A stretch of DNA of 64,000 nt from contig NZ_CP123897.1 of NCBI RefSeq assembly GCF_029910655.1, forward strand, positions 2,407,547-2,471,546, given 5' to 3'. Of the stretch, positions 18,141 through 27,507 are shown piece by piece. The notes below the pieces were generated by a model that saw nothing but the letters and a program-made list of their open reading frames with translations, ran no database searches and was not told where the DNA came from. Position numbers and translations under genes: made by a program. The number at the start of each line of letters is the position of its first letter. Position 1 is the stretch's first letter. The DNA comes from Methylomonas sp. UP202. Its GTDB lineage: Bacteria; Pseudomonadota; Gammaproteobacteria; Methylococcales; Methylomonadaceae.

Positions 18141-18259
18141 GTGAAAAAAGTTCCGACTGTCCAACAAAAAATACGCGATTTCGGGATGGTTGTTTTGCCT
18201 CGAAATTATTTGGGAATTACAAGGGTTTGCGATAGATAAGTGCCTGTTAACATTGCTGT

Positions 18260-19711
18260 TTAGCGTTCTGCTTTGCGAGACTCCTCCTCGCTGATGAAGA
18301 AATTCAGGCGTTCGTTGAGGATGGCTTGTAGTTGAAAGCTGAGATCGGTTTCTTGTCTGGCGAGTTTGATTTGGGTCATCGCGGCTTCAGTATCGCCGCT
18401 GGCGAAATAATATTCGGCCATGTAGCGGTGGGATTCGGCCGGTTGTTTTAAATCGGCATGGATTTGCGCCAGTAGCTCGTAATAGAAGGGTTGCTGTTTT
18501 TGATAATCCGACATTGATTGCAAGACTTGTCGCGCTCTCTCGGGCTGGCTGTTTTTGATCAACGCCCGGGTGAGTTCGATTTTGATCGCGTCGTTGCTGG
18601 GAAAGCGCTCGCTGGTTTTGCTTAATAGGTTGCTGGCTTTTTGATAGTCGTGGCTGTCCATTGCGGTTCTAGCCAGCGCGAACGGGTATTGCGGTTGATT
18701 CGGATATTGGTCGGTCAATTGCTGAAAGATTTCTGAGGCCTGGGCGAATTCTTGAGCGTCCTGGTGGATCAAGCCGATGCCATAGCGCGCTACCGCCCGC
18801 TGTTCCGTCGTGCCCTGCAGTTCCAAGGTCGCGAAGTGCTTTAGCGCCGATTTTTTATCGCTCGCGGTGGTGACCATCAGCTTGGCTTTCGTCAATAGGT
18901 AGCCGAGCGAGTCGGGAATTTGCCGATAGGCATAGGTTTCAGCCCTGCCGCGGGTGTCGGCGATCCGGCTTTCGGAGACCGGGTGGGTACGTAAAAACTC
19001 AGGTACGCCCTTGCCGTAATAGCGGGTCGATTGCATTAGTTTTTCGAAGAATACCGGCATCGCGCGCGGATCGAAATTGGAATCGGCCAACGTCTGCATG
19101 CCGACCCGATCGGCTTCTTTTTCGTGTTCGCGGGTAAAATCGATCTGAAACTGAATATTACCGGCCTGGACCGCCATCAGGGCTGCCTGGCCCATGTTCG
19201 GCGATTGAGTGGCGACCAGAATGGCCGCTAACGTCGCGGCGACGGTCGGTATCGACATTTTGCTGGCTTTTTCGATCGAGCGGTATAAATGGCGTTGAGT
19301 GACGTGGCCGATCTCGTGAGCCATGACCGACGCCAATTCGCTTTCGGATTCGGTCAAAAGTATTAAGCCGGAATTGACGCCGATGTAGCCGCCGGGGCCG
19401 GCAAAGGCGTTGATATCCGGTTCCATGACCACGAAAAAATGGAACGGCGTTGCCGGATTGTCGCTGTGCGCCGCCAATTGCCTGCCAATGTTTTGAATGT
19501 ACTGCTCGATTTCCAGGTCTTGACTGATTTCCGCCTGAGTGTGCAGATTGCGGAAAAATGCCTCGCCGAATTCCCGTTCCTGGACCGGCGAGATCAGCGC
19601 GCCCGCGGAATCACCCATGTCCGGTAGTTGCATTTTTTCGATTTCGATGGCTCCGCCAGAGGCGGTTAACAAAGTCAGGCTTAAGCCGAGAATTAGGGCA
19701 GTCAATTTCAT
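18260..19711 (-). CDS. bepA: BepA-type periplasmic M48 metalloprotease with TPR domain
   Basis: A 483-residue periplasmic protease/chaperone that guards outer-membrane protein (LptD, BAM) assembly. It has a Sec signal (MKLTALILGLSLTLLTASGG). The M48 domain has HEIGH at 132-136 and EKEAD near 197-201 for the zinc ligands, and FLRTHPVSESRI for the lid-region His. The C-terminal half (about 280-470) is TPR-like helical repeats. Order and length match E. coli BepA (YfgC). It is divergent from tusD. Confidence 0.92.
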   Translation of the reverse strand: MKLTALILGLSLTLLTASGGAIEIEKMQLPDMGDSAGALISPVQEREFGEAFFRNLHTQAEISQDLEIEQYIQNIGRQLAAHSDNPATPFHFFVVMEPDINAFAGPGGYIGVNSGLILLTESESELASVMAHEIGHVTQRHLYRSIEKASKMSIPTVAATLAAILVATQSPNMGQAALMAVQAGNIQFQIDFTREHEKEADRVGMQTLADSNFDPRAMPVFFEKLMQSTRYYGKGVPEFLRTHPVSESRIADTRGRAETYAYRQIPDSLGYLLTKAKLMVTTASDKKSALKHFATLELQGTTEQRAVARYGIGLIHQDAQEFAQASEIFQQLTDQYPNQPQYPFALARTAMDSHDYQKASNLLSKTSERFPSNDAIKIELTRALIKNSQPERARQVLQSMSDYQKQQPFYYELLAQIHADLKQPAESHRYMAEYYFASGDTEAAMTQIKLARQETDLSFQLQAILNERLNFFISEEESRKAER

Positions 19712-19832
19712 GAAGGCTGGGACAGCAAACGGCGGTCAAGGGTTCAATCGCGCAAGGATTCGCGGCAAAGTCGTTAGAGCCGTATTAAAATGCGGCGTAT
19801 GGTTGAATTTGCCCGGTACATTTTACAGCGTG

Positions 19833-20219
19833 ATGAAATTTGCAGTACAGGTTAATGGTAGTCCTTATTTGGCGAATGGCGGTTTGCACGCGTTTCGGTT
19901 TGTGGAAGCGGCATTGGCCCAAGGTCACGAGATCGTTCGGGTATTTTTTTATCGGGATGGTGTCTACCACGCGTTCCGCTACGCCAGTCCGCCCGATGAT
20001 GAGCGAGCACCGGTCGCGGACTGGAGTCGATTGGCGGAACTGAATGGCATCGATTTGGTGGTTTGCATATCGGCGGCGCAACGGCGCGGCCTGTTGTGCG
20101 CGGACGAGGCGCGGCGCCAGGGTAAAAACGACGATGATGTGGCGCCCGGTTTTCGGATTGCCGGCTTGGGGCAATGGCTGGAAGCGACTTTGGTCGCGGA
20201 CCGTTATTTGACGTTCTAA
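19833..20219 (+). CDS. tusD: Sulfurtransferase TusD (DsrE-like)
   Basis: A 128-residue subunit of the TusBCD sulfur relay, which passes persulfide sulfur from IscS/TusA to TusE for 2-thiouridine formation in tRNA. It begins MKFAVQVNGSPY. It keeps the active Cys in LVVCISAAQRRGL and ends FRIAGLGQWLEATLVADRYL, matching TusD in length and motif. The ATG at 19833 starts the domain; longer upstream frames are spurious. It is followed 5 bases later by tusC. Confidence 0.92.
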   Translation: MKFAVQVNGSPYLANGGLHAFRFVEAALAQGHEIVRVFFYRDGVYHAFRYASPPDDERAPVADWSRLAELNGIDLVVCISAAQRRGLLCADEARRQGKNDDDVAPGFRIAGLGQWLEATLVADRYLTF

Positions 20220-20224
20220 TCGCG

Positions 20225-20584
20225 ATGAAAAAACGTTACTTGTTTATGTTGTCCCAGGCCCCGCATTGCGGTAACGGTGTCCAGGAAGCCTTGGACTTGA
20301 TCTTAACGACCGCCGCATTCGATCAGACCGTTGATGTGTTGTTCGTCGATGATGGCGTCTGGCAGGTGGTCGAGGGGCAGCGAGCGAGTGGGCTAGGGCT
20401 AAAAGATACGGCGGGAATGTTCGAAGCGCTGGCTTTTTATGGGGTCTCCGACGTGTTTGTCGAACATGAGTCCCTGATCGAACGCGGTGTGGAGGTCTTT
20501 GTGCCGATAATACCTCTGAAGCCGCTTGGGCGCCGCGATTTGCCCGCGCTTTTCAGCGGCTACGATGTGGTCGTGGGCGGCTAA
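20225..20584 (+). CDS. tusC: Sulfurtransferase complex subunit TusC (DsrF-like)
   Basis: A 119-residue DsrF-like protein with MKKRYLFMLSQAPH, VDVLFVDDGVWQV and GYDVVVGG, typical of TusC, the structural subunit of TusBCD. It is in an operon with tusD. The third subunit, TusB, would normally follow, but the next gene is an unrelated PilZ-like protein after 83 bases, so tusB is missing from this locus. Confidence 0.9.
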   Translation: MKKRYLFMLSQAPHCGNGVQEALDLILTTAAFDQTVDVLFVDDGVWQVVEGQRASGLGLKDTAGMFEALAFYGVSDVFVEHESLIERGVEVFVPIIPLKPLGRRDLPALFSGYDVVVGG

Positions 20585-20667
20585 GGTTCACGTTTCCGAT
20601 CGTGGATACGCTAGAATTGCTGGAATATCGATTGAATCCTATCTAAAAATTTGAGGACAGAGCGGCC

Positions 20668-21252
20668 ATGGCGGACGAAATTACAGAAAAAAGGCGATAT
20701 TTTCGGGTCAACGACACGATTAACTTGTTGCACAAAGTCATCGACAAAAATCACGTCAAGGTATTGAGCCATGTGTCCGACGATGTGCTCAGCAACTGTT
20801 CGCTCGCGTCCGCGTTGGAAGTGCTTAATCAAGAGGCCAGATTATTGGCGCCGAGATTGGAACGGCGCGATCCGGATCTGTTCGAATATTTGAAGTTGCT
20901 GGATACCAAAATCAATTTGATCGCCCAGGTGTTGACCAGCCAGTCCGAGCAATTTTCGGAACACGATACCCGGGAAGTCAGCCTGAGCGCCACCGGTTTG
21001 GCGTTTAGCAACGAAACGCCGGTGTCGGAAGGTGAAGTTCTGGAACTGAGAATGTTGCTGACGTCCTGCATGGCGGTCATTGTCGCTTACGCCAGAGTCG
21101 TGCATTGCAAGGATATTTCGGCGGATAATCCCGAGCGGCCGTACGCGGTTTGCGTGGAATACATCAACATGAAAGAAGACGACAGGGAGTTATTGATCAA
21201 GCATGTGGTTAAAAAACAGCTGCAACAACTACGCGATAAAAACGAAACTTGA
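20668..21252 (+). CDS. PilZ-domain-like protein
   Basis: A 194-residue cytoplasmic protein. It has an N-terminal Arg patch (EKRRYFRV, candidate RxxxR of a c-di-GMP-binding PilZ domain). A helical insertion (about 35-105) follows. The PilZ beta-barrel has VSLSATGLAFSNETPVSEGE, and the C-terminus is charged and helical. The second c-di-GMP motif, normally (D/N)xSxxG, reads SLSATG, so the first position is not canonical and binding is uncertain. It stands between tusC and birA on the same strand. Confidence 0.75.
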   Translation: MADEITEKRRYFRVNDTINLLHKVIDKNHVKVLSHVSDDVLSNCSLASALEVLNQEARLLAPRLERRDPDLFEYLKLLDTKINLIAQVLTSQSEQFSEHDTREVSLSATGLAFSNETPVSEGEVLELRMLLTSCMAVIVAYARVVHCKDISADNPERPYAVCVEYINMKEDDRELLIKHVVKKQLQQLRDKNET

Positions 21253-21285
21253 AACGGCCTGGGCCCTTAGTTGCGGGACGGTTCA

Positions 21286-22275
21286 TTGATTTCTCCGGTC
21301 GATAGACAACTCATTGCCCTTTTGGTCGACGGGCGATTTCATTCAGGTACCGAATTGGCGGGAGCGCTCGGCGTCAGTCGCTCGGCAGTCTGGAAGCATT
21401 TGCAAGGGTTGAGCGAGCTGGGTATTGAAATATTGGCCGTGTCGGGTAAGGGTTACCGTTTGGCTACACCTATGGATCTGTTGGACAGTGAGCGAATTTT
21501 CGCTTATTTGCACCATCGCGCTTCCGGTCTCTTGACTGGATTGGAGGTCCACGGCCTTATTGCTTCCACCAATACCTACTTACACGAACTTGCCGAACAA
21601 GGTGTGCCTGGCGGCCTGGTTTGCCTCGCCGAACGCCAAACAGCCGGCAAGGGGCGGCGTGGTCGGCAATGGGTTTCGCCGTTTGGGCGGAATATTTATT
21701 TGTCGATACTATGGCGTTTTCAAGGCGGTCCCGCCGCTATCGTCGGACTGAGTCTGGCGCTGGGCGTAGCGACAATCCAAGCGTTGCGTCAGTTGGGAGC
21801 TCACGACGTCGGATTGAAATGGCCTAACGACATCTATTGGCGACAGCGGAAATTGGGCGGTATTTTGATTGAAGTTTCCGGTGAAAGCGATGGACCCTGC
21901 CATGCGGTGGCCGGACTAGGATTGAATGTCGATATGTCGGCCAAGCAAGGTGAGGCTATCGATCAGGACTGGGCGGATTTGGTGGCGGTCTTGGGCGGCT
22001 CCGCTCGTCCCGATCGCAATCGGGTCAGCGGTGTGTTACTAAATCATTGGCTTCCGGTGTTGGCGGAGTTCGAGCAGCGTACCCTGGTCGATTACATCGA
22101 AGACTGGCGTGAGGTCGATTGCATGGTGGGAAAAACGGTGGATATTTCTATAGGGAGCCTTGCGCATCGCGGAACTGTGGCCGGCATCGACGACCAAGGT
22201 TTTCTGTTGCTAACGGATGCGAACGGTGAGCTACGCCGCTTCGCGTCCGGCGAGGTGAGTTTTAGCAAATCGTGA
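21286..22275 (+). CDS. birA: Biotin-protein ligase / biotin operon repressor BirA
   Basis: About 329 residues. The N-terminal winged helix (1-60, GTELAGALGVSRSAVWKHLQ) makes it a group II BirA able to repress biotin genes. The catalytic domain has the biotinyl-AMP loop GKGRRGRQWVSPFGRN, LKWPNDIYW, KLGGILIEVSGE and AVAGLGLNVDM. The C-terminal SH3-like domain ends the protein. The start is uncertain. A TTG at 21286 follows GGGACGG by about 7 bases and gives MISPVDRQLIAL; a TTG at 21271 would add 5 residues but has no ribosome site. It overlaps coaX by four bases. Confidence 0.93.
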   Translation: MISPVDRQLIALLVDGRFHSGTELAGALGVSRSAVWKHLQGLSELGIEILAVSGKGYRLATPMDLLDSERIFAYLHHRASGLLTGLEVHGLIASTNTYLHELAEQGVPGGLVCLAERQTAGKGRRGRQWVSPFGRNIYLSILWRFQGGPAAIVGLSLALGVATIQALRQLGAHDVGLKWPNDIYWRQRKLGGILIEVSGESDGPCHAVAGLGLNVDMSAKQGEAIDQDWADLVAVLGGSARPDRNRVSGVLLNHWLPVLAEFEQRTLVDYIEDWREVDCMVGKTVDISIGSLAHRGTVAGIDDQGFLLLTDANGELRRFASGEVSFSKS

Positions 22276-23006
22276 TTTTATTGGTCGACCTGGGTAACAG
22301 CCGTTTGAAATGGGCATTGGCGGTCGACGGTAAGGTCGGCGACCTCCACGCGGTCGATTATCGACAAGCCGGATTCGCAGCTTGGTTACGGCGGCAATGG
22401 CAAATATATGCCACACCCGATTGTATCGGCGTCGCCGCGGTCGGTGCGCCGGCAGTCCTCGACGATGTGCTGAGCGTGGCGCAATCGTTGTGGCGGGGGG
22501 TGGCGATTGTGAAGCCGTTATCGACGGCGAGCTCAGCGGGAGTCGTTAATGCTTACCGCTTTCCCGATAAGCTTGGAATTGATCGATGGCTGGCTTTGCT
22601 GGCGGCTCGCCGTGATTATCCGGGGCAATGGTGTGTCGTTGACTGCGGGACCGCAATCACGTTGGACTTGCTTTCCGAAGATGGTCGGCACCAGGGTGGT
22701 CTGATAGCTCCTGGCGTTAGCCTGATGAAGGGGGTATTGGCGTTTGGTACGGAGGTACTGCCGCTGGTCGAACGGCAAGCGGACTTTGGGCTTGGAATGA
22801 CTACCGAAGCGGCCATCGATAGTGGTGTGTTGTCCGCTGCAATCGGGTTGATAGAGGCGACTTTGATCAGGCATCCGCATTACCGATTATTAATGTGCGG
22901 CGGCGATGCTGAGCTGTTACAGGGGCTTTTGACGGTGGAGGCCGTCGTCGATGTCAAATTAGTATTAAAGGGTTTGCTGATCTGTTGCGAGGCGGGCCGG
23001 AGATGA
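22272..23006 (+). CDS. coaX: Type III pantothenate kinase CoaX
   Basis: A 244-residue ASKHA-fold kinase for the first step of coenzyme A synthesis. It starts with GTG inside the birA stop (GTGA overlap) and gives MILLVDLGNSRLKWAL, the phosphate-binding motif. KLGIDRWLALLAA and VDCGTAITLDLL are the substrate and ATP-site signatures, and GGLIAPGVSLM is also conserved. Type III kinases need a monovalent cation and are not feedback-inhibited by CoA. The next gene overlaps its stop by four bases. Confidence 0.94.
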   Translation: MILLVDLGNSRLKWALAVDGKVGDLHAVDYRQAGFAAWLRRQWQIYATPDCIGVAAVGAPAVLDDVLSVAQSLWRGVAIVKPLSTASSAGVVNAYRFPDKLGIDRWLALLAARRDYPGQWCVVDCGTAITLDLLSEDGRHQGGLIAPGVSLMKGVLAFGTEVLPLVERQADFGLGMTTEAAIDSGVLSAAIGLIEATLIRHPHYRLLMCGGDAELLQGLLTVEAVVDVKLVLKGLLICCEAGRR

Positions 23007-23755
23007 GGTTTTTTTTTCTGCTATTGTGCTTAGCAAATGCTGTGTGGTTTTTTTGGGAGCTGCACTCTGGTGCTTTCAATGCGCCAACGTCCGGCGATTC
23101 GACCGCGCCGCCGATACTACTGGTTTCCGAACGCGAGAATGCCCGGCGGGGAGCGGCGATTTCGGCAATCGTCGACCGCTATTCGCAGCGCTCGCTTGCT
23201 TCCGCCACCCAAGAGGTTTCAGCGTTTTTCAGCCAACCGCACGATTTGCAAATCACGCAGCGTGATCCCCAAGCGGAGGACAGCAAGGCTCGAGAAAACC
23301 GCGACCGTTCCGGCTGTCTGCGAATCGGACCCTTTGCCGATCGCCTGGAGATGAGGCGTTGGCTGGCTGCGAAATCCTTGACAGCGGTCGATTCCTACAG
23401 TGACGAATTCACCGTTCCCGGCGATTTTCAAGTGTACTTTCCACCTGCTAGGGACGCCGAGCAATTACGCATCAACAAAATGATGCTTAGAGCTAAAGGC
23501 TTGACGGATTTTTGGCCGATTCCATCCGGCGATTTGAAAAGCGCATTGTCTCTGGGCGTATTCACCGAAAAATCGCGGGCGATTCTTTACCGCGACCAGC
23601 TTGTCAAACAGGGGATTGTGGCGGCCGTACGTCAGCGCAACCGCATTCGGCCGGTTTGGTACGCTCTGATCCGGCAAGGTGTTGTCGATAGGCTTCAAGA
23701 CGATGCCGTTACCGTTACTGATGCGGATTGCCGTTCGCACCGGATTGGTGAATAA
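23003..23755 (+). CDS. Membrane-anchored SPOR-domain-like protein
   Basis: A 250-residue protein with an N-terminal membrane anchor (MRFFFLLLCLANAVWFFWEL), a low-complexity linker (about 25-105), and two SPOR-like units. The first is around CLRIGPFADRLEMRRWLAA, the second around SLGVFTEKSRAILYRDQLVK followed by a strand. SPOR domains bind denuded peptidoglycan glycan. ATG at 23003 overlaps the coaX stop (ATGA) and follows a GGAG, so this start was preferred over 22985. Its role is unknown; the birA-coaX-SPOR order is common in gammaproteobacteria. Confidence 0.8.
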   Translation: MRFFFLLLCLANAVWFFWELHSGAFNAPTSGDSTAPPILLVSERENARRGAAISAIVDRYSQRSLASATQEVSAFFSQPHDLQITQRDPQAEDSKARENRDRSGCLRIGPFADRLEMRRWLAAKSLTAVDSYSDEFTVPGDFQVYFPPARDAEQLRINKMMLRAKGLTDFWPIPSGDLKSALSLGVFTEKSRAILYRDQLVKQGIVAAVRQRNRIRPVWYALIRQGVVDRLQDDAVTVTDADCRSHRIGE

Positions 23756-24011
23756 ACGGCCTGTTGAACACTAACGTGCGAAATTCTGTTGGTTTTTTTT
23801 ACATAATCGAATCCTAATGTTTTTAAGTTTTTGATTTTTAACATGTTGAATACATGGTATGCATATTGCAGTAATAAAATTGACATGAGCATTTGGCACG
23901 AAGTCACTTGCGCATGTCTCTCTTATGATCGGCATTGTGGATCAATATCGGTTCTAGGAAAGGTTGGCTATTAGGATGGCCTTTTGTTAACGTTAACTAT
24001 GGGGAAAATCA

Positions 24012-24584
24012 ATGAAGATGATTTTATCTTTCAAAAAATGTTTGGCGGTGTGCCTGTTGATGGTTGCCAACGCTGCTTCTGCAAGCGTTGTGTGGGAACC
24101 TACCGACGGTGACATCAATTTTATTACCCTTGCTTCTGTGTTGGGTTTTTCGGGTGCAGAATTCGGCATTTTCGAAGATTCCGCCACATCAAGCAGTGCA
24201 ATGCCTGTTTTGACATTCACTGGCGGCGCTACTGTTAGCTTTGCGGCTGCTAGCGGTTCCGATTGGACCGTGAGCTTGCTCAGCGATCCTAGCGTTACCG
24301 GCACATTGAAAGGCTCAAGTCATTTTCAATTTGGTATGAAAACCAGCGGTGGTACTTGGACCAATGTTAAGAAAGGCTTGGAATTGGTTGACAATTCCTA
24401 CTTGCTGGCGTTCGGTAGCAAACTGCTGACCGACATCGCATTGGTTACCGACATCGCTCCGTCAACCGTCGTTGACGACAATCCAGTCTCTCAAGTTCCG
24501 CTGCCGGCTTCCATTTGGATGCTGACCAGCGCATTGTTGGGCTTGTTGTACACTGGCCGCCGTAAATCGGTCGTGAATGCCTAA
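24012..24584 (+). CDS. VPLPA-CTERM (PEP-CTERM-like) exported protein
   Basis: A 190-residue secreted protein. It has a Sec signal (MKMILSFKKCLAVCLLMVAN then ASA), a Ser/Thr/Gly-rich beta-type body (25-160), and the sorting tail VPLPASIWMLTSALLGLL followed by a basic end (YTGRRKS). VPLPA tails are read by exosortase systems and cut in the membrane, typically in bacteria that make exopolysaccharide or sheath. No exosortase is in the window. GGGGA lies before the start. It is a lone gene in an AT-rich setting, flanked by a 256-base leader and a strong terminator. Its codon use and length are ordinary for the family. Confidence 0.85.
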   Translation: MKMILSFKKCLAVCLLMVANAASASVVWEPTDGDINFITLASVLGFSGAEFGIFEDSATSSSAMPVLTFTGGATVSFAAASGSDWTVSLLSDPSVTGTLKGSSHFQFGMKTSGGTWTNVKKGLELVDNSYLLAFGSKLLTDIALVTDIAPSTVVDDNPVSQVPLPASIWMLTSALLGLLYTGRRKSVVNA

Positions 24585-24610
24585 TTAGCTAATTTTTAGG
24601 TAGGATTGGA

Positions 24611-24644
24611 AACCGGGGCCGCGTTAGCGGCCCCGGTTTTTTTT
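24611..24644. terminator. Strong intrinsic terminator shared by convergent genes
   Basis: The stem AACCGGGGCCGC / GCGGCCCCGGTT with a GTTA loop is followed by a T-run to 24644, ending the VPLPA gene. On the other strand the stop codon of the EamA gene (24624-24626) falls inside the stem, and AAAAAAAACC precedes it. The same DNA is therefore both coding end and hairpin. Confidence 0.85.
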
Positions 24645-25556
24645 CGCGCGTCGGTTTTTGGATTTTGCAATTCGAACGGGTAGACTGGCACGGTCAGCCC
24701 TTTGATGCAGTGCTAATGCCGCCATGATCAGGCTGGTGCCGACGACGGTTTTCATCGTGATCGGTTCGCGGTTGGCCAGATAACCCAGTAATAACGACAA
24801 TACCGGTGTCATCAGGTTCATCATGGCCACGTCGGTGGCCGGCAGTTGTCCAAGCACGTAGTAATACAAGGCAAATCCCAGCGTCGTTGCCACAACACCG
24901 AGATAGACGATCGCATATAGAGTTTGTGGCTGAATTTGTGTCGGTAGGGCGCCGTCGTCCAATATTAGCCAGGTCAACCAGTATAAAGGCACCGAAATCA
25001 GCAATCCGCCGGTGATCTGCTGCACCGACGGTAGTTTGGCGTCGATTTGCTTAACCCAGACCGCGCTAGCCGCGTGAATAAAGGTTGCCAGCAATATGCC
25101 GAGCGTGCCTTGAATGGCCATTGGATGCAATTCCCTTGCGGAGCTGAACATCACGGCCAAACCAAAAGCGCCTAGGCTGTAAGCCGCTAGTTTTCGCCAA
25201 CCTAGGCTGCGCTCCTTTAGGTAAGCGGCAGCCATGAACGCCGTCATGAATGGGCCGAGGCCGAAAATGACCGAGATCCAGCCTGACGGTACGAAACGCG
25301 CCGACCAATAGGTGATCAACATACTGGCATAAATCTGCATCGAAACGGCTAAATAGGTGCGTAGCGCTAGCCGGTGACAAGGCAAGCCTTTCCGACGCAG
25401 TAATAACAGAACCAGCAGGCAGGCCAAACCAATGGACATCCGGCCGGTCGCGCCAAACACGTAGCTGACACCAATGCTGCTCCATTTTATCGCCAGTGGT
25501 GTCGTGGTCCAGATCAGGACGACCCCGAAATAGGCTAGCGCGAGCTGTGGCTTCAA
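24624..25556 (-). CDS. EamA/DMT-family transporter
   Basis: A 310-residue drug/metabolite transporter with ten hydrophobic helices in two EamA repeats. The first is about 1-130 and ends [17 protein letters not shown]; the second is about 150-290 and ends [11 protein letters not shown]. It has a basic Arg/Lys tail. The substrate cannot be told. It overlaps the acs stop by four bases (25553-25556) and so is co-transcribed with acs. The basic tail is encoded partly within the terminator hairpin. Confidence 0.88.
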   Translation of the reverse strand: MKPQLALAYFGVVLIWTTTPLAIKWSSIGVSYVFGATGRMSIGLACLLVLLLLRRKGLPCHRLALRTYLAVSMQIYASMLITYWSARFVPSGWISVIFGLGPFMTAFMAAAYLKERSLGWRKLAAYSLGAFGLAVMFSSARELHPMAIQGTLGILLATFIHAASAVWVKQIDAKLPSVQQITGGLLISVPLYWLTWLILDDGALPTQIQPQTLYAIVYLGVVATTLGFALYYYVLGQLPATDVAMMNLMTPVLSLLLGYLANREPITMKTVVGTSLIMAALALHQRADRASLPVRIAKSKNRRAKKNRGR

Positions 25557-27499
25557 CTCGGATGCTGTCGGTTGGCGACCAGCTGCTCAACGACAGCCGG
25601 ATCGGCTAGCGTGGAGGTGTCGCCCAAATCGCTGAACTCGTTGGCGGCAATCTTGCGCAATATGCGCCGCATGATCTTACCGGAGCGCGTTTTGGGCAGT
25701 CCCGGCGACCATTGAATCGCATCGGGTAGTGCAATCGCGCTGACTTCTTCGCGGACCAAATTCTTCAGTTCCGCTTTCAGGGTCTCGTTGCCTTCGACGC
25801 CGACATTCAACGTCACGTAAGCGTATATGCCTTGACCCTTGATTGGATGCGGAAAACCGACGACCGCCGCTTCGGCGACCTGGTCGTGCAGGACCAGCGC
25901 GCTTTCGATTTCGGCAGTGCCCAGGCGGTGGCCGGAGACGTTTAATACGTCGTCGATACGGCCGGTAATCCAGTAATAGCCGTCGGCGTCGCGGCGGGCG
26001 CCGTCGCCGGCGAAATAGTAACCGGGAAATTTGCTGAAATAGGTATCGACGAAGCGTTGATGGTCGCCGTAGACGCTACGGGCTTGACCCGGCCATGGAA
26101 AGGTCAATACCAGTATGCCTTCCGCTTCGCCGTCCAGCGGATGGCCTTCGGGATCCAAGATGGCTGGTTGAATACCAAAGAACGGGAGGGTTGCCGAACC
26201 GGGTTTCAATGTGGTCGCGCCGGGCAGAGGCGTAATCAGAATGCCGCCTGTCTCGGTTTGCCACCAAGTGTCGACGACGGGGCAGCGTTGATCGCCGACT
26301 ACGCGGTAATACCATTCCCAGGCTTCGGGGTTGATGGGTTCGCCGACGCTGCCCAGTACTCGTAACGAGCTGCGGCCAGTACGCTGAACGTAGGCATCGC
26401 CTTGCGCCATCAGTGCGCGTATCGCGGTCGGCGCGGTATAAAAAATGTTAACTCGGTGCTTGTCGATGACTTGCCAGAAGCGATCGGGTTCGGGGTAGGT
26501 CGGGACCCCCTCGAACATCAACGTGGTCGCGCCGTTGCAAAGTGGGCCGTACAGTACGTAGGAATGCCCGGTGATCCAGCCTATGTCGGCCGTACACCAA
26601 TAAACGTCGCCTTCCCGATAGTCGAACACATACTTGTGGGTCATCGCGGCATACAGTAAATAACCGCCGGTCGTGTGCAAAACGCCCTTGGGCAGGCCGG
26701 TCGATCCAGACGTATAGAGAATGAACAGCGGATCCTCGGCGTCCATTAACTCCGGCTCGCAGGTCTCTTCGGCGCTCTGCATCGCTTCGTGGTAGCAGAC
26801 GTCGCGGCCGTCGCTCCACGGGATATCGTGACCGGTATGTTTGATGACGACGACGGTTCGCAGGTTCGGGCACTGCTTGGCGGCCTTGTCGACGTTCAGT
26901 TTGGAATGGACGATTTTGCCGCCCCGGTAGCTCTCGTCGGCACAGACCAAAAACCGGCAGTCGGCGTCGAGTATGCGGTCGCGCAGGGCGTCGGCGGAGA
27001 AGCCGCCGAACACAATGGAATGAATCGCGCCGATCCGGGCGCAGGCCAAAATCACGACTGCGGCCTCGGCGATCATCGGCAGGTAAATACAAACCCGGTC
27101 GCCTTTACCGACCCCCTTTGATTTCATTACGTTTGCAAATTTGCAGACCTGGCGGTGCAGTTCCCGATAGGTCAGCGTCGTGTCGTGGGCCGGATCGTCG
27201 CCTTCCCAGATGATGGCGATTTGGTCGCCGCGAGTGGCCAGATGCCGATCCAGGCAATTGACGGTGACATTCAGCTTGCCGCCGATGAACCACTGAATTT
27301 CGCCGCGCGGGTAATCGTGAGCCAGTACCCTATCCCAACGGCGCTCCCAGTCCAAAAATTGTTCCGCCTGCTCGGACCAGAAAGCTTCCGGATCGTCTAT
27401 CGACCGACGATACATTTCATGGTAGCGGTCGGTGTCGATATGGGCGCCGGCGGCGATGGCCGGGATCACCGGATATAGTTTCTGGTCGGACATCTTCAT
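25553..27499 (-). CDS. acs: Acetyl-CoA synthetase
   Basis: A 648-residue AMP-forming acetate-CoA ligase. It carries the adenylate motif [18 protein letters not shown], then [16 protein letters not shown] and [20 protein letters not shown]. The C-terminal [16 protein letters not shown] contains the catalytic Lys usually controlled by acetylation. Length and motif order match Acs. It could recycle acetate or propionate. It lies 8 bases downstream of gluQ on the same strand and overlaps the EamA gene, giving a dksA-gluQ-acs-EamA string. Confidence 0.96.
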   Translation of the reverse strand: MKMSDQKLYPVIPAIAAGAHIDTDRYHEMYRRSIDDPEAFWSEQAEQFLDWERRWDRVLAHDYPRGEIQWFIGGKLNVTVNCLDRHLATRGDQIAIIWEGDDPAHDTTLTYRELHRQVCKFANVMKSKGVGKGDRVCIYLPMIAEAAVVILACARIGAIHSIVFGGFSADALRDRILDADCRFLVCADESYRGGKIVHSKLNVDKAAKQCPNLRTVVVIKHTGHDIPWSDGRDVCYHEAMQSAEETCEPELMDAEDPLFILYTSGSTGLPKGVLHTTGGYLLYAAMTHKYVFDYREGDVYWCTADIGWITGHSYVLYGPLCNGATTLMFEGVPTYPEPDRFWQVIDKHRVNIFYTAPTAIRALMAQGDAYVQRTGRSSLRVLGSVGEPINPEAWEWYYRVVGDQRCPVVDTWWQTETGGILITPLPGATTLKPGSATLPFFGIQPAILDPEGHPLDGEAEGILVLTFPWPGQARSVYGDHQRFVDTYFSKFPGYYFAGDGARRDADGYYWITGRIDDVLNVSGHRLGTAEIESALVLHDQVAEAAVVGFPHPIKGQGIYAYVTLNVGVEGNETLKAELKNLVREEVSAIALPDAIQWSPGLPKTRSGKIMRRILRKIAANEFSDLGDTSTLADPAVVEQLVANRQHPS

Positions 27500-27507
27500 C
27501 TCCTTTT

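Noticed and set aside
18048..18239. Plus-strand 63-codon frame between rpoZ and bepA
   Set aside because: No ribosome site or recognisable pattern, and it lies over the candidate small RNA and its promoter.
23891..23915. Sigma-54 promoter (TTGGCAC ... TTGC) before the VPLPA gene
   Set aside because: The GG to GC distance is 13 bases instead of the required 10.
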